From positions 1 through 8,440 of the forward strand of contig QIDJ01000134.1 of assembly GCA_003228395.1 (NCBI GenBank): a stretch of 8,440 bases of DNA, written 5' to 3'. This document shows, piece by piece, positions 1 to 8,440 of the stretch (its first letter is position 1; each line of letters begins with the position of its first letter). Source of the DNA: Flammeovirgaceae bacterium (lineage in GTDB: Bacteria; Bacteroidota; Bacteroidia; Cytophagales; Cyclobacteriaceae). A program made the position numbers and the translations under genes. Below the pieces are notes generated by a model. It was given only the letters and a program-made list of their open reading frames with translations. It made no database searches and was not told the DNA's origin.

Positions 1-1020
1 CTGAAGTCTGCCGGCTCCAAAATAATGCATGGGCCTTACACATCATTTTATAAAAACGGCAACCTTAAAACGCAAGGGCAGTTTTTCAATAATGTTTCCA
101 ATGGAGTATGGGAGTTCTATTATGAAAATGGTGGATTACGAATGAGGGGTTCGTTAAAAGACGGGAAAAACGAAGGTATGTGGGAGTATTTTTATGAAAA
201 CGGCCAAAAAAGTATGGAAGGTGAAATATCCGGAGGTTCCCGGCAGGGATATTGGAAAATGTACTATTCGACCGGTATGCTTAAAAGCGAAGGAGAGTTT
301 AAAGATGGTAAAAAGCAGGATAGATGGAAATATTATTACGATACAGGGGGGTTACAGGCTGTAGCTGACTATGAAACAGGAAAAGGCATGTACGAAGAAT
401 ATTATCCTACCGGAAATATAAAAATGGCAGGTGAAAAGATTTCCGGACAAAAAAACGGTAACTGGATGTACTATTATGAAGACGGTACGAAAAAGGCAGA
501 AGGGCATTTTCGTAGCGGATTAAAAAATGGAAAGTGGAGATATTATGATGAACAAGGCAATATGATTTCTGAGGGAAGTTATATCAAAGACCTGCCAGCT
601 GGTATGTGGATTGATTATCATGAAAACGGAGAAGTAAGTTCGCGGGGCAACTATGAAAATGGTCAGAAACAGGGATACTGGGAGTTATTTTATAAGGATG
701 GTATCTCACAGGGAATAGGAAATTTTGTAAACGGCACAGGCGAATATCGTGAGTTTTATAAAAGTGGATCAATACGTATTAAGGGCGCCTTGTTAAACGG
801 TAAAAACCATGGTCATTGGGAATATTATTATGAAAATGGGAACCTGGAGGGAATTTGTGAATTTGACAACGGAGTAGGGGAATATTTGGGTTATTATTCT
901 GATAAAACGCTGAAAATGAAAGGCACGATCAGAAACAATGAACGGATTGGCATTTGGGAACTTTATAAAGAAGACGGGACCATAGCAGGATATTACAAAC
1001 CATATTATGAAAACGGCAAC
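1..1020 (+). repeat. Tandem MORN/YwqK repeat tract, about 66-72 bp period
   Basis: The coding sequence repeats a unit of 22 or 24 codons about 15 times. Most units are 24 aa with a conserved Trp (GVWEFYYENG, GMWEYFYENG, GHWEYYYENG). Three are 22 aa and lack the Trp, carrying instead G-x-G-x-Y (GKGMYEEYYPTG, GTGEYREFYKSG, GVGEYLGYYSDK). Divergence between units is high in DNA, although short stretches recur, such as TATTATGAAAATGG near 119 and near 827. The array is therefore old rather than a recent slippage expansion. Confidence 0.8.
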
Positions 1021-1713
1021 CCGACCCTATGGCTTGCAAAAGATTCAAAGCAGCAAAAGGCGCTCAATATGAACAAAGGAAGAAAGACCGGATCCTATAA
1101 ATTCAAAAAGAAGAAGTTCAATCATTTTGAGTCGAAAATCAACGAATTCAGAGCCCTGATAATCGGTTATAATCCGATCGCTCCGGTTTTAGGTAGTTTT
1201 CCGCTTGGATTTGAATACTATTTACAGGAAAGACTGGGGCACGAATTATTATTTAACCTGATCAGGGATCCATTTTTCAGAAAACACAACAGCCTTTCCT
1301 ACGGTGAAAATTATGAGCAGGGGTGGGAGCTCGCATTAAGACAAAAGTTCTACAAAAGGACAAAAATCACAGGTTCTCCATATCTCGGACACGAGATCAG
1401 ATATTCTGATATTAATCATTTTGTCAGAATACCAGATCAGAATATTCCCGATAACACCATCATATTGAAGCAAATAGAAAATAAATATGAATACAGTCTT
1501 TTTGTAGGCAACCGGTATTTCAAATCCCCCAATGAAAGCGGTTTGACCATCGATACCTATATTGGGTTTGGCATCGGCTATCGCAGTTATACCAAAGACT
1601 TTGATTCATCCGAAGAAAATAACGGGTATTTCAGTGATTTACCTACCTCAAATTTGTCGATTGCTTTCCGCTTTGGGATTAATCTTGGGTTTGCAATGAA
1701 ATTGAGAAAATAG
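1..1713 (+). CDS. MORN/YwqK-repeat protein with C-terminal outer-membrane-barrel-like domain (5' partial)
   Basis: The frame is open to the left edge. The eight codons before the first ATG (position 25) already read like the end of a repeat, so the start lies upstream and the visible 570 codons are partial. Roughly residues 1-335 (counting from ATG 25) are about 15 tandem repeats of 22-24 aa with the theme G-x-W-x-x-Y-Y-x-N-G-x-x-x-x-x-G, the pattern of MORN_2/YwqK 'antitoxin' repeats common in Bacteroidetes. A Lys/Arg-rich linker follows (about 345-370). The last ~190 residues alternate polar and hydrophobic positions with many Tyr/Phe and Gly, for example LGFEYYLQERLG, YIGFGIGYRSY and IAFRFGINLGFA, which suggests a small beta-barrel. 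By inference it is an envelope protein displaying a repeat solenoid; the signal peptide would be outside the window. The gene ends 33 bp before the dehydrogenase. Function is unknown: the YwqK antitoxin label is a domain name only, and no toxin gene is visible. Confidence 0.85.
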   Translation: MKSAGSKIMHGPYTSFYKNGNLKTQGQFFNNVSNGVWEFYYENGGLRMRGSLKDGKNEGMWEYFYENGQKSMEGEISGGSRQGYWKMYYSTGMLKSEGEFKDGKKQDRWKYYYDTGGLQAVADYETGKGMYEEYYPTGNIKMAGEKISGQKNGNWMYYYEDGTKKAEGHFRSGLKNGKWRYYDEQGNMISEGSYIKDLPAGMWIDYHENGEVSSRGNYENGQKQGYWELFYKDGISQGIGNFVNGTGEYREFYKSGSIRIKGALLNGKNHGHWEYYYENGNLEGICEFDNGVGEYLGYYSDKTLKMKGTIRNNERIGIWELYKEDGTIAGYYKPYYENGNPTLWLAKDSKQQKALNMNKGRKTGSYKFKKKKFNHFESKINEFRALIIGYNPIAPVLGSFPLGFEYYLQERLGHELLFNLIRDPFFRKHNSLSYGENYEQGWELALRQKFYKRTKITGSPYLGHEIRYSDINHFVRIPDQNIPDNTIILKQIENKYEYSLFVGNRYFKSPNESGLTIDTYIGFGIGYRSYTKDFDSSEENNGYFSDLPTSNLSIAFRFGINLGFAMKLRK

Positions 1714-1746
1714 TATCCCGGATTTTTTTAAGGATAAATACCTTAC

Positions 1747-3351
1747 ATGAAAAAACAAATTCAATTAACACTTCCACCGGAAGTCGCATTCAACGAAAAC
1801 AGATTAAAAAGGGCTGTTTGTAAAAAGGCCGGAATTTCTGAATCTGAAGCGGCTGGCATTTCGATTAAGAAAAGAAGCATCGATGCACGTACCCGCAACG
1901 TTAAGATACATATTGATACAACGGTTTATGTGAATGAAGTACTGCCTCCACCGATACAATACAAGTTTGACTTTGACAGCGTGGCAGATAATGATCCGGT
2001 AGTGATCATTGGATCGGGTCCTGCCGGACTTTTTGCTGCATTACAGCTTATCGAGTTTGGATTGAAGCCGGTTATTCTTGAACGGGGTAAAGATGTAAGA
2101 AGCCGCCGGCGTGACATTGCAGCTATTAACAGACAACATATTGTAAACCCCGAATCAAATTACTGCTTTGGAGAGGGTGGTGCAGGCACTTTCTCTGATG
2201 GCAAGCTTTATACAAGGTCAAAAAAAAGAGGCGATGTACGACGGATACTTGAGATACTTGTAGCCCATGGAGCAGGAGAGGAAATATTGTACGAATCGCA
2301 CCCGCACATCGGTACCAACAGATTACCGCAGATCATAACGGCAATCCGTGAAAATATACAGTCTGCCGGGGGCGAAATTCATTTTAATGCAAAAATGACT
2401 GATGTGATTCTGGACAATGACCAGATAGCAGGTGTGGTAACCGGGACAGGCGAGAAATATTTTGGCAAAGGAGTGATACTTGCCACTGGCCATAGTGCAA
2501 GGGATATTTTTCAACTGCTTCATGACAGAGAAATACTGATTGAAGTCAAACCTTTTGCCCTGGGAGTCAGGGTTGAACATCCTCAGGGCCTCATTGATCG
2601 CATTCAATATCACTGTGATGTACGGAGCAGGCTTTTACCGGCAGCGTCTTACTCGCTTGTTTCGCAGAGTTTAATAGATGAAGCAAGACGGGGAGTATTT
2701 TCGTTTTGCATGTGTCCCGGAGGATTTATCGTGCCATCTGCTACCGCTCCCGGAGAGGTGGTACTAAATGGTATGAGCCCCTCCCGGAGAGATTCCAGGT
2801 ATGCTAATTCTGGTGTAGTGGTGGCAATAGAAAACGAAGACCTGAAAGCGTTTGGCAAATATGGTCCGCTTGCCGGAATGATGTATCAGAAAGAGATCGA
2901 ACAACTTGCATGCCGGATAGCAGGTGGTGATCAAACAGCGCCTGCGCAGAGGCTTACTGATTTTCTGGGTAATAGGATATCTTCCACACTGCCGGATTGT
3001 TCGTACCAACCGGGTATTAAAACGGCTGATATCAGGGAATTATTGGGAGTAAAAATAGCTGCACGCTTATCACAGGGATTTAAAAGATTTGGTAAGAAAA
3101 TGAAAGGATATATAACCCGTGAAGCAGTAGTGGCAGGTGTGGAAAGCCGTACCTCAAGTCCGGTGCGCATACCCCGGGGCAAGGAAACCTGTGAGCATAT
3201 ACAGATTAAAAGACTTTACCCCTGTGGTGAAGGTGCAGGATATGCCGGAGGAATTGTATCTTCTGCTTTGGATGGAATAAAATGTGCATCTTTGCTGGCT
3301 GAAAATTATAAAAAATCCGCAAATCCTGGTAAAATAAATATTGTTAGCTAA
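1747..3351 (+). CDS. FAD-dependent dehydrogenase, COG2509 type
   Basis: This is a 534-aa flavoprotein. Residues 1-80 form the small N-terminal domain typical of the COG2509 group, with the conserved KKRSIDARTR stretch at 41-50. The FAD-binding Rossmann motif follows: VVIIGSGPAGL (85-95) with the ribose-binding Glu in ERG (112-114). Further family signatures are FGEGGAGTFSDGKL (141-154), the second dinucleotide-fold motif ILATGHSARD (244-253), CMCPGG (321-326) and the C-terminal FAD-contacting block YPCGEGAGYAGGI (491-503). Length and domain order match intact family members. The start is ATG 1747. AAGGA at 1730-1734 lies 12 nt upstream, a rather long distance for a Shine-Dalgarno site. With only 33 bp after the repeat gene and no terminator there, the two are probably co-transcribed. 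The substrate of this family is not established; a soluble cytoplasmic oxidoreductase is inferred from the absence of any signal or membrane segment. A perfect inverted repeat covers the stop codon. Confidence 0.93.
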   Translation: MKKQIQLTLPPEVAFNENRLKRAVCKKAGISESEAAGISIKKRSIDARTRNVKIHIDTTVYVNEVLPPPIQYKFDFDSVADNDPVVIIGSGPAGLFAALQLIEFGLKPVILERGKDVRSRRRDIAAINRQHIVNPESNYCFGEGGAGTFSDGKLYTRSKKRGDVRRILEILVAHGAGEEILYESHPHIGTNRLPQIITAIRENIQSAGGEIHFNAKMTDVILDNDQIAGVVTGTGEKYFGKGVILATGHSARDIFQLLHDREILIEVKPFALGVRVEHPQGLIDRIQYHCDVRSRLLPAASYSLVSQSLIDEARRGVFSFCMCPGGFIVPSATAPGEVVLNGMSPSRRDSRYANSGVVVAIENEDLKAFGKYGPLAGMMYQKEIEQLACRIAGGDQTAPAQRLTDFLGNRISSTLPDCSYQPGIKTADIRELLGVKIAARLSQGFKRFGKKMKGYITREAVVAGVESRTSSPVRIPRGKETCEHIQIKRLYPCGEGAGYAGGIVSSALDGIKCASLLAENYKKSANPGKINIVS

Positions 3352-3362
3352 CGTAACAATAT
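3338..3362. repeat. Perfect 9-7-9 inverted repeat over the dehydrogenase stop codon
   Basis: The arms ATATTGTTA (3338-3346) and TAACAATAT (3354-3362) are exact reverse complements around a 7-nt centre GCTAACG. The core GTTAGCTAAC (3343-3352) is itself a 10-bp palindrome. The TAA stop (3349-3351) lies in the centre. No T-run follows (GATTATATGC comes next), and the arms are AT-rich, so an intrinsic terminator is doubtful. It may be a 3'-end stabilising or processing hairpin, or a protein-binding palindrome. Confidence 0.5.
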
Positions 3363-3653
3363 GATTATATGCTTTCGTTAAACCCTAAGCGCATAATTTT
3401 TAATCCCGGTACCGAAAATCCTGAATTCGAGATCATGGCCAGAGAAAAAAAGTATCGAAATCCAGAATGGCTGTACGCTTGTGCTTTTGCGGCTGGGTGC
3501 AAACTGACCTCCCGTTTTGTACATTGCAGTGCCCGAATCAGGCGAAAACAGGAGTGATCATTTCTTTCAGTTATGTGAGTTTGTCCGTTTTTGGCAGCCG
3601 GATTTTGTTGAATGTTTTATCACGAAGTAAAACCTGAAAATTAGTTGGATTAA

Positions 3654-5675
<2,022 letters not shown>

Positions 5676-5820
5676 CCGGATAAAACCGCTCTGCCTGCAA
5701 ACCCGATAGCCAGATTACATTCGTTGCTGCCTGCCGATTTGAATTTCAGGTACACATTTTCTTCTTAAAAATGTTTGTATTTTATTTCATTACAGGCGTT
5801 TATTCCTTTAATTTGCCACA
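5676..5820 (+). promoter_or_regulatory. gyrB-metH spacer with weak promoter for the SAM-riboswitch RNA
   Basis: No gene and no GC-rich terminator hairpin are visible after gyrB. CTGCCTGC occurs twice (near 5691 and 5730) but without further structure. A box TTAATTTG at 5808-5815 matches the Bacteroidetes -7 consensus TAnnTTTG at all but one of its six specified positions. Transcription about 7 nt downstream would begin almost exactly at the first paired bases of the riboswitch. The -33 element is not obvious: TTTG at 5774-5777 is about 30 bp upstream, too far. The promoter position is inferred mainly from where the riboswitch begins. Confidence 0.35.
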
Positions 5821-5934
5821 TTCTTATCCAGAAAGACTGAGGGATCGGGCCCTTTGAAGTCTTGGCAACCTTTCCAACTATCGGATTTCGGTGCCAATTC
5901 CCACTCCGAAGCATTGCTTTGGGGGTAGATAAGT
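5821..5934 (+). promoter_or_regulatory. SAM-I (S-box) riboswitch
   Basis: The RNA carries the S-box signature sequences in order: CTTATC, GAGGGATCGGGCCC, TGAAGTCTTGGCAACC, GGTGCCAATTCC and GATAAG. The pairings close well. P1 is 5823-5828 with 5928-5933. P2 is AAGACT 5833-5838 with AGTCTT 5858-5863, topped by GGG 5841-5843 with CCC 5850-5852. P3 is GGCA(A)CC 5864-5870 with GGTGCC 5890-5895. P4 is CCGAAGC 5906-5912 with GCTTTGG 5916-5922. The conserved AATTCC follows P3. The family binds S-adenosylmethionine and lowers expression of methionine genes when SAM is plentiful, which fits the metH gene pair directly downstream. No terminator stem with a T-run is seen between P1 and the metH start. 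Confidence 0.95.
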
Positions 5935-5973
5935 TCAAAAGCCCATCTGCATCACTTACTGGATAATTTATTA

Positions 5974-5999
5974 AATAATACGTGTAACTAATTGTTATT
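5974..5999 (+). promoter_or_regulatory. Weak AT-rich hairpin next to the metH start (possible expression platform)
   Basis: AATAATA (5974-5980) can pair with TGTTATT (5993-5999), with one G-U, around a 12-nt loop, ending 3 nt before the TTG start at 6003. Separately, GGATAA (5961-5966) is complementary to TTATCC (5824-5829), which overlaps the 5' strand of riboswitch P1. Both are short and AT-rich. They are listed because no intrinsic terminator exists and the switch must act somehow. Confidence 0.2.
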
Positions 6000-6002
6000 C
6001 AG

Positions 6003-7013
6003 TTGGATATAAGAGACCTATTAGATAACCGTATCCTTGTTCTTGACGGGGCAATGGGTACGATGATCCAGCGATATAAGCTGGAAGAAAATGATTTTCG
6101 CGGGCAACGGTTTAAAGACCATACAAAACCGTTGAAAGGCGACAATGACCTGCTTAGCCTGACAAGGCCTGATATTATCAGGCAAATACATGAAGCGTAT
6201 TTCGAAGCAGGTGCAGATATTGCAGAAACCAATACGTTTAATGGTACATCTATCGCGCAGGCGGATTACGGTATGGAAGATATCGTGTATGAATTGAATG
6301 TGGAAGCGGCCCGGATTGCCAGGGAGGTTGCAGACAGGTTTACAGCCAATGATCCTGCGAAACCTCGTTTTGTAGCCGGCGCCATTGGTCCTACTAATAA
6401 AACGGCTTCGTTGTCCCCGGATGTTTCAAATCCCGGGTTCAGGGCCATCACCTTCGATCAGCTTGCTGAATCATATAAAGAACAGGCGCGGGGGCTCATG
6501 GATGGCGGCGCAGATATCATGCTTGTGGAAACTGTGTTTGACACACTGAATGCCAAAGCGGCCTTGTTTGCGATCAGAGAGCTGTATAAGGAATCCGGAA
6601 AGGAACTACCGGTGATGGTGTCCGGGACGATCACGGATGCAAGCGGAAGAACATTGTCAGGACAGACCACCGAGGCGTTTATGATCTCTGTTTCACATGT
6701 ACCCCTGCTGAGTATAGGCCTTAATTGTGCACTGGGGGCCAGCGCGTTGCGCCCATATCTGAAAGTGCTTGCTCAGAAATCGGACATGTTTGTAAGCACG
6801 CATCCCAATGCAGGATTGCCGAATGAATTCGGCGAGTACGATGAATCACCGGAAGATATGGCCAGGCAAATTGAAGAATTTCTCAAAGACGAACTGGTGA
6901 ATGTAGTTGGTGGATGTTGTGGCACCACCCCGGAGCATATTCGTGCCATTGCAGCGGTTGCTAAAAAATATAAACCAAGAAAAATAGGGGTACCTTCTTT
7001 TGCGGGCAGTTAG
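6003..7013 (+). CDS. metH: Cobalamin-dependent methionine synthase, homocysteine-binding half
   Basis: This 336-aa protein is the homocysteine S-methyltransferase module of MetH. It binds homocysteine through zinc and transfers the methyl group from methylcobalamin to give methionine. Visible signatures are [16 protein letters not shown] (10-25), [13 protein letters not shown] (71-83), the first zinc Cys in GLNCALGA (C242) and the paired zinc cysteines in [11 protein letters not shown] (C305, C306). The protein stops shortly after this module, where full-length MetH would continue into the pterin domain; that domain is encoded by the next gene. The start is TTG 6003: an in-frame TAA lies at 5985-5987 and no ATG or GTG occurs between it and residue 18, while TTG gives the expected [16 protein letters not shown] beginning. 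No Shine-Dalgarno sequence is seen. It lies 69 nt downstream of the SAM-I riboswitch and is presumably repressed by SAM. A free-standing homocysteine methyltransferase is the alternative, but the neighbour makes the split-MetH reading much likelier. Confidence 0.94.
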   Translation: MDIRDLLDNRILVLDGAMGTMIQRYKLEENDFRGQRFKDHTKPLKGDNDLLSLTRPDIIRQIHEAYFEAGADIAETNTFNGTSIAQADYGMEDIVYELNVEAARIAREVADRFTANDPAKPRFVAGAIGPTNKTASLSPDVSNPGFRAITFDQLAESYKEQARGLMDGGADIMLVETVFDTLNAKAALFAIRELYKESGKELPVMVSGTITDASGRTLSGQTTEAFMISVSHVPLLSIGLNCALGASALRPYLKVLAQKSDMFVSTHPNAGLPNEFGEYDESPEDMARQIEEFLKDELVNVVGGCCGTTPEHIRAIAAVAKKYKPRKIGVPSFAGS

Positions 7014-7048
7014 TGATCCTGATTATTTTGCTTATTAAACATGAACAA

Positions 7049-8440
7049 TTGAAAAACAAATATTTACAATTAAGCGGATTGGAGCCGCTGATCATTACGC
7101 CGGAATCTAATTTTATCAACATCGGTGAGCGAACCAATGTGACTGGCTCACGCAAATTTCTGCGGCTGATCATGGAAGATAAATATGAGGAAGCCCTGTC
7201 CGTGGCAATAGACCAGGTGAACGGCGGTGCACAGATACTCGACGTCAACATGGATGAGGGTATGATCGACGGCAAAGAAGCCATGGTGAAATTTCTGTTG
7301 CTGATCGCAAGCGAACCGGATATTGCAAAAATCCCGATTATGATCGATTCCTCCAAATGGGAGATCATTGAAGCAGGCCTGAAGTGTTTGCAGGGGAAGG
7401 GTATTGTAAATTCGATCAGCCTGAAAGAAGGTGAACAAACGTTTATCGAACAAGGAGAAAAAATAAAAGAATACGGGGCGGCAGCAGTGGTAATGGCCTT
7501 TGACGAAGACGGGCAGGCTGATACGTACGACCGGAGAATATCCATCTGTGAAAACGCCTATAATCTCCTCGTAAACAAAGTGGGGTTTTCTCCCCACGAC
7601 ATTATTTTCGATCCGAACATTTTTCCGGTTGCCACCGGCATTGAAGTGCACCGGAAGTACGCACTGGATTATTTCCATGCCACCCGGTGGATTAAAGCAA
7701 ACCTTCCCGGGGCGTATGTGAGCGGAGGCGTGAGCAATATCTCTTTTTCATTCCGTGGTAACAACACGGTGCGCGAAGCCATGCACTCGGCATTTTTATA
7801 CCATGCGATAAAGCACGGAATGGACATGGGAATTGTAAATCCAACTATGCTTGAAGTATATGATGAAATAGCGCCGGATCTGCTGGAGCGGGTGGAAGAT
7901 GTGCTGCTTGACCGGCGCGATGATGCCACCGAGCGACTCACAGAATTCGCAGAAAATATTAAGGATGTTTCAAAAAAGAAAGTGGCGGATGACGCCTGGA
8001 GAAAACTGGATATCGGTGAGCGGCTTTCGCACGCACTGGTGAAAGTGATTACCGAATTTATCATTCAAGATACAGAAGAAGCCCGGCAGCACTACAAAAG
8101 TCCACTGAAAGTGATTGAGGGGCCATTAATGGACGGAATGAACAATGTGGGAGACCTGTTTGGGTCCGGCAAGATGTTTCTTCCTCAGGTGGTTAAAAGC
8201 GCGCGGGTAATGAAACAGGCGGTGAGTTACCTGATTCCCTACATGGAAGAAGAAAAGAGATTATCGGGTACTACGCGTTCACAATCAAAGATATTACTGG
8301 CCACCGTTAAAGGAGATGTGCATGATATCGGAAAGAATATTGTAGGGGTTGTATTGTCATGTAATAATTATGAGATCATCGATTTGGGTGTAATGGTGCC
8401 GGCGGAGAAAATTCTGGATACGGCAGTAGAAGAAAAAGTG
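7049..8440 (+). CDS. metH: Cobalamin-dependent methionine synthase, pterin/B12 half (3' partial)
   Basis: The frame is open to the right edge; 464 codons are visible. The pterin (methyl-tetrahydrofolate) domain shows [11 protein letters not shown] (24-34), [13 protein letters not shown] (59-71) and MIDSSKW (98-104). Next come the helical cap, with [31 protein letters not shown] (F371 and L378 match the residues that cover the corrin in E. coli MetH), and the start of the cobalamin domain with the DxHxxG motif D423-V-H425-D-I-G428, H425 being the cobalt ligand. The rest of the B12 fold and any SAM-binding reactivation domain lie beyond the window. The start is inferred as TTG 7049, giving [14 protein letters not shown]. 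No in-frame ATG occurs before the core domain. GTG 7013 (overlapping the upstream TAG) and TTG 7028 are alternatives that would add a hydrophobic stretch. It lies 35 bp after the first half, surely in the same riboswitch-controlled operon. Confidence 0.93.
   Translation, partial: MKNKYLQLSGLEPLIITPESNFINIGERTNVTGSRKFLRLIMEDKYEEALSVAIDQVNGGAQILDVNMDEGMIDGKEAMVKFLLLIASEPDIAKIPIMIDSSKWEIIEAGLKCLQGKGIVNSISLKEGEQTFIEQGEKIKEYGAAAVVMAFDEDGQADTYDRRISICENAYNLLVNKVGFSPHDIIFDPNIFPVATGIEVHRKYALDYFHATRWIKANLPGAYVSGGVSNISFSFRGNNTVREAMHSAFLYHAIKHGMDMGIVNPTMLEVYDEIAPDLLERVEDVLLDRRDDATERLTEFAENIKDVSKKKVADDAWRKLDIGERLSHALVKVITEFIIQDTEEARQHYKSPLKVIEGPLMDGMNNVGDLFGSGKMFLPQVVKSARVMKQAVSYLIPYMEEEKRLSGTTRSQSKILLATVKGDVHDIGKNIVGVVLSCNNYEIIDLGVMVPAEKILDTAVEEKV

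Noticed and set aside
1..1713. Toxin-antitoxin locus suggested by the YwqK-type repeats
   Set aside because: The YwqK 'antitoxin' name is a family label; no toxin-like gene is adjacent, and the next gene is a flavoenzyme.
3369..3557. 62-codon ORF between the dehydrogenase and gyrB
   Set aside because: No domain, no ribosome-binding site and no recognisable homology; codon and residue use look random. Kept only as a note in the intergenic entry.
5676..5760. Intrinsic terminator after gyrB
   Set aside because: Only a 3-bp stem (CGG/CCG near 5680-5691) and scattered CTGCCTGC copies are present; no stable hairpin with a T-run.
6963..7051. Frameshift (sequencing error or programmed -1) joining the two metH halves
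   Set aside because: The A-run at 6963-6968 does not form a proper slippery heptamer, and TAA at 6971-6973 closes the -1 frame there. From 6974 onward the -1 frame is open into the second gene, so a single indel cannot be fully excluded. However, the first half ends cleanly after its zinc module and the second has its own plausible start.
6961..7678. Minus-strand open frames of 194 and 176 codons across the metH junction
   Set aside because: They are antisense to clearly conserved MetH pterin-domain sequence and show no domains of their own.

Overview
The window looks like ordinary chromosomal DNA from a member of the Bacteroidetes. The reasons are: no clear Shine-Dalgarno sequence at most starts, Bacteroidetes-like -7 promoter boxes (TAnnTTTG type), a long MORN/YwqK-repeat protein with an outer-membrane-barrel-like tail, a short GyrB (652 aa) without the large enterobacterial insertion, and a methionine synthase encoded as two genes. 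All supported genes lie on the + strand. The genus cannot be fixed from the sequence alone.

Layout: (1) Positions 1-1713 hold the 3' part of a MORN/YwqK-repeat gene. It is open at the left edge, so its true start and any signal peptide lie outside. (2) 1747-3351 is an FAD-dependent dehydrogenase of the COG2509 type, 33 bp downstream and probably co-transcribed. (3) 3352-3716 is a 365-bp gap with no convincing gene. It has a perfect 9-7-9 inverted repeat at each end: one over the dehydrogenase stop codon, one overlapping the putative gyrB promoter. (4) 3717-5675 is gyrB, complete. (5) 5676-6002 contains a canonical SAM-I (S-box) riboswitch at about 5821-5934. (6) 6003-7013 and 7049-8440 (cut off by the right edge) are the two halves of cobalamin-dependent methionine synthase: the homocysteine/zinc half, then the pterin-cap-cobalamin half. 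Both appear to start with TTG.

The riboswitch and the two metH genes form one coherent unit. The two polypeptides together supply the homocysteine, methyl-folate and B12 modules of MetH, and SAM, made from their product methionine, would be sensed by the leader RNA. gyrB is a housekeeping gene with no visible functional tie to its neighbours. The repeat protein and the COG2509 enzyme have unknown cellular roles.

I see no mobile element, CRISPR array, tRNA/rRNA or defence system. The least ordinary signals are the MORN-repeat/barrel fusion with its two repeat classes, the two 9-7-9 inverted repeats, the SAM riboswitch without an intrinsic terminator, and the TTG-initiated split metH pair with a three-codon ORF touching the second start.
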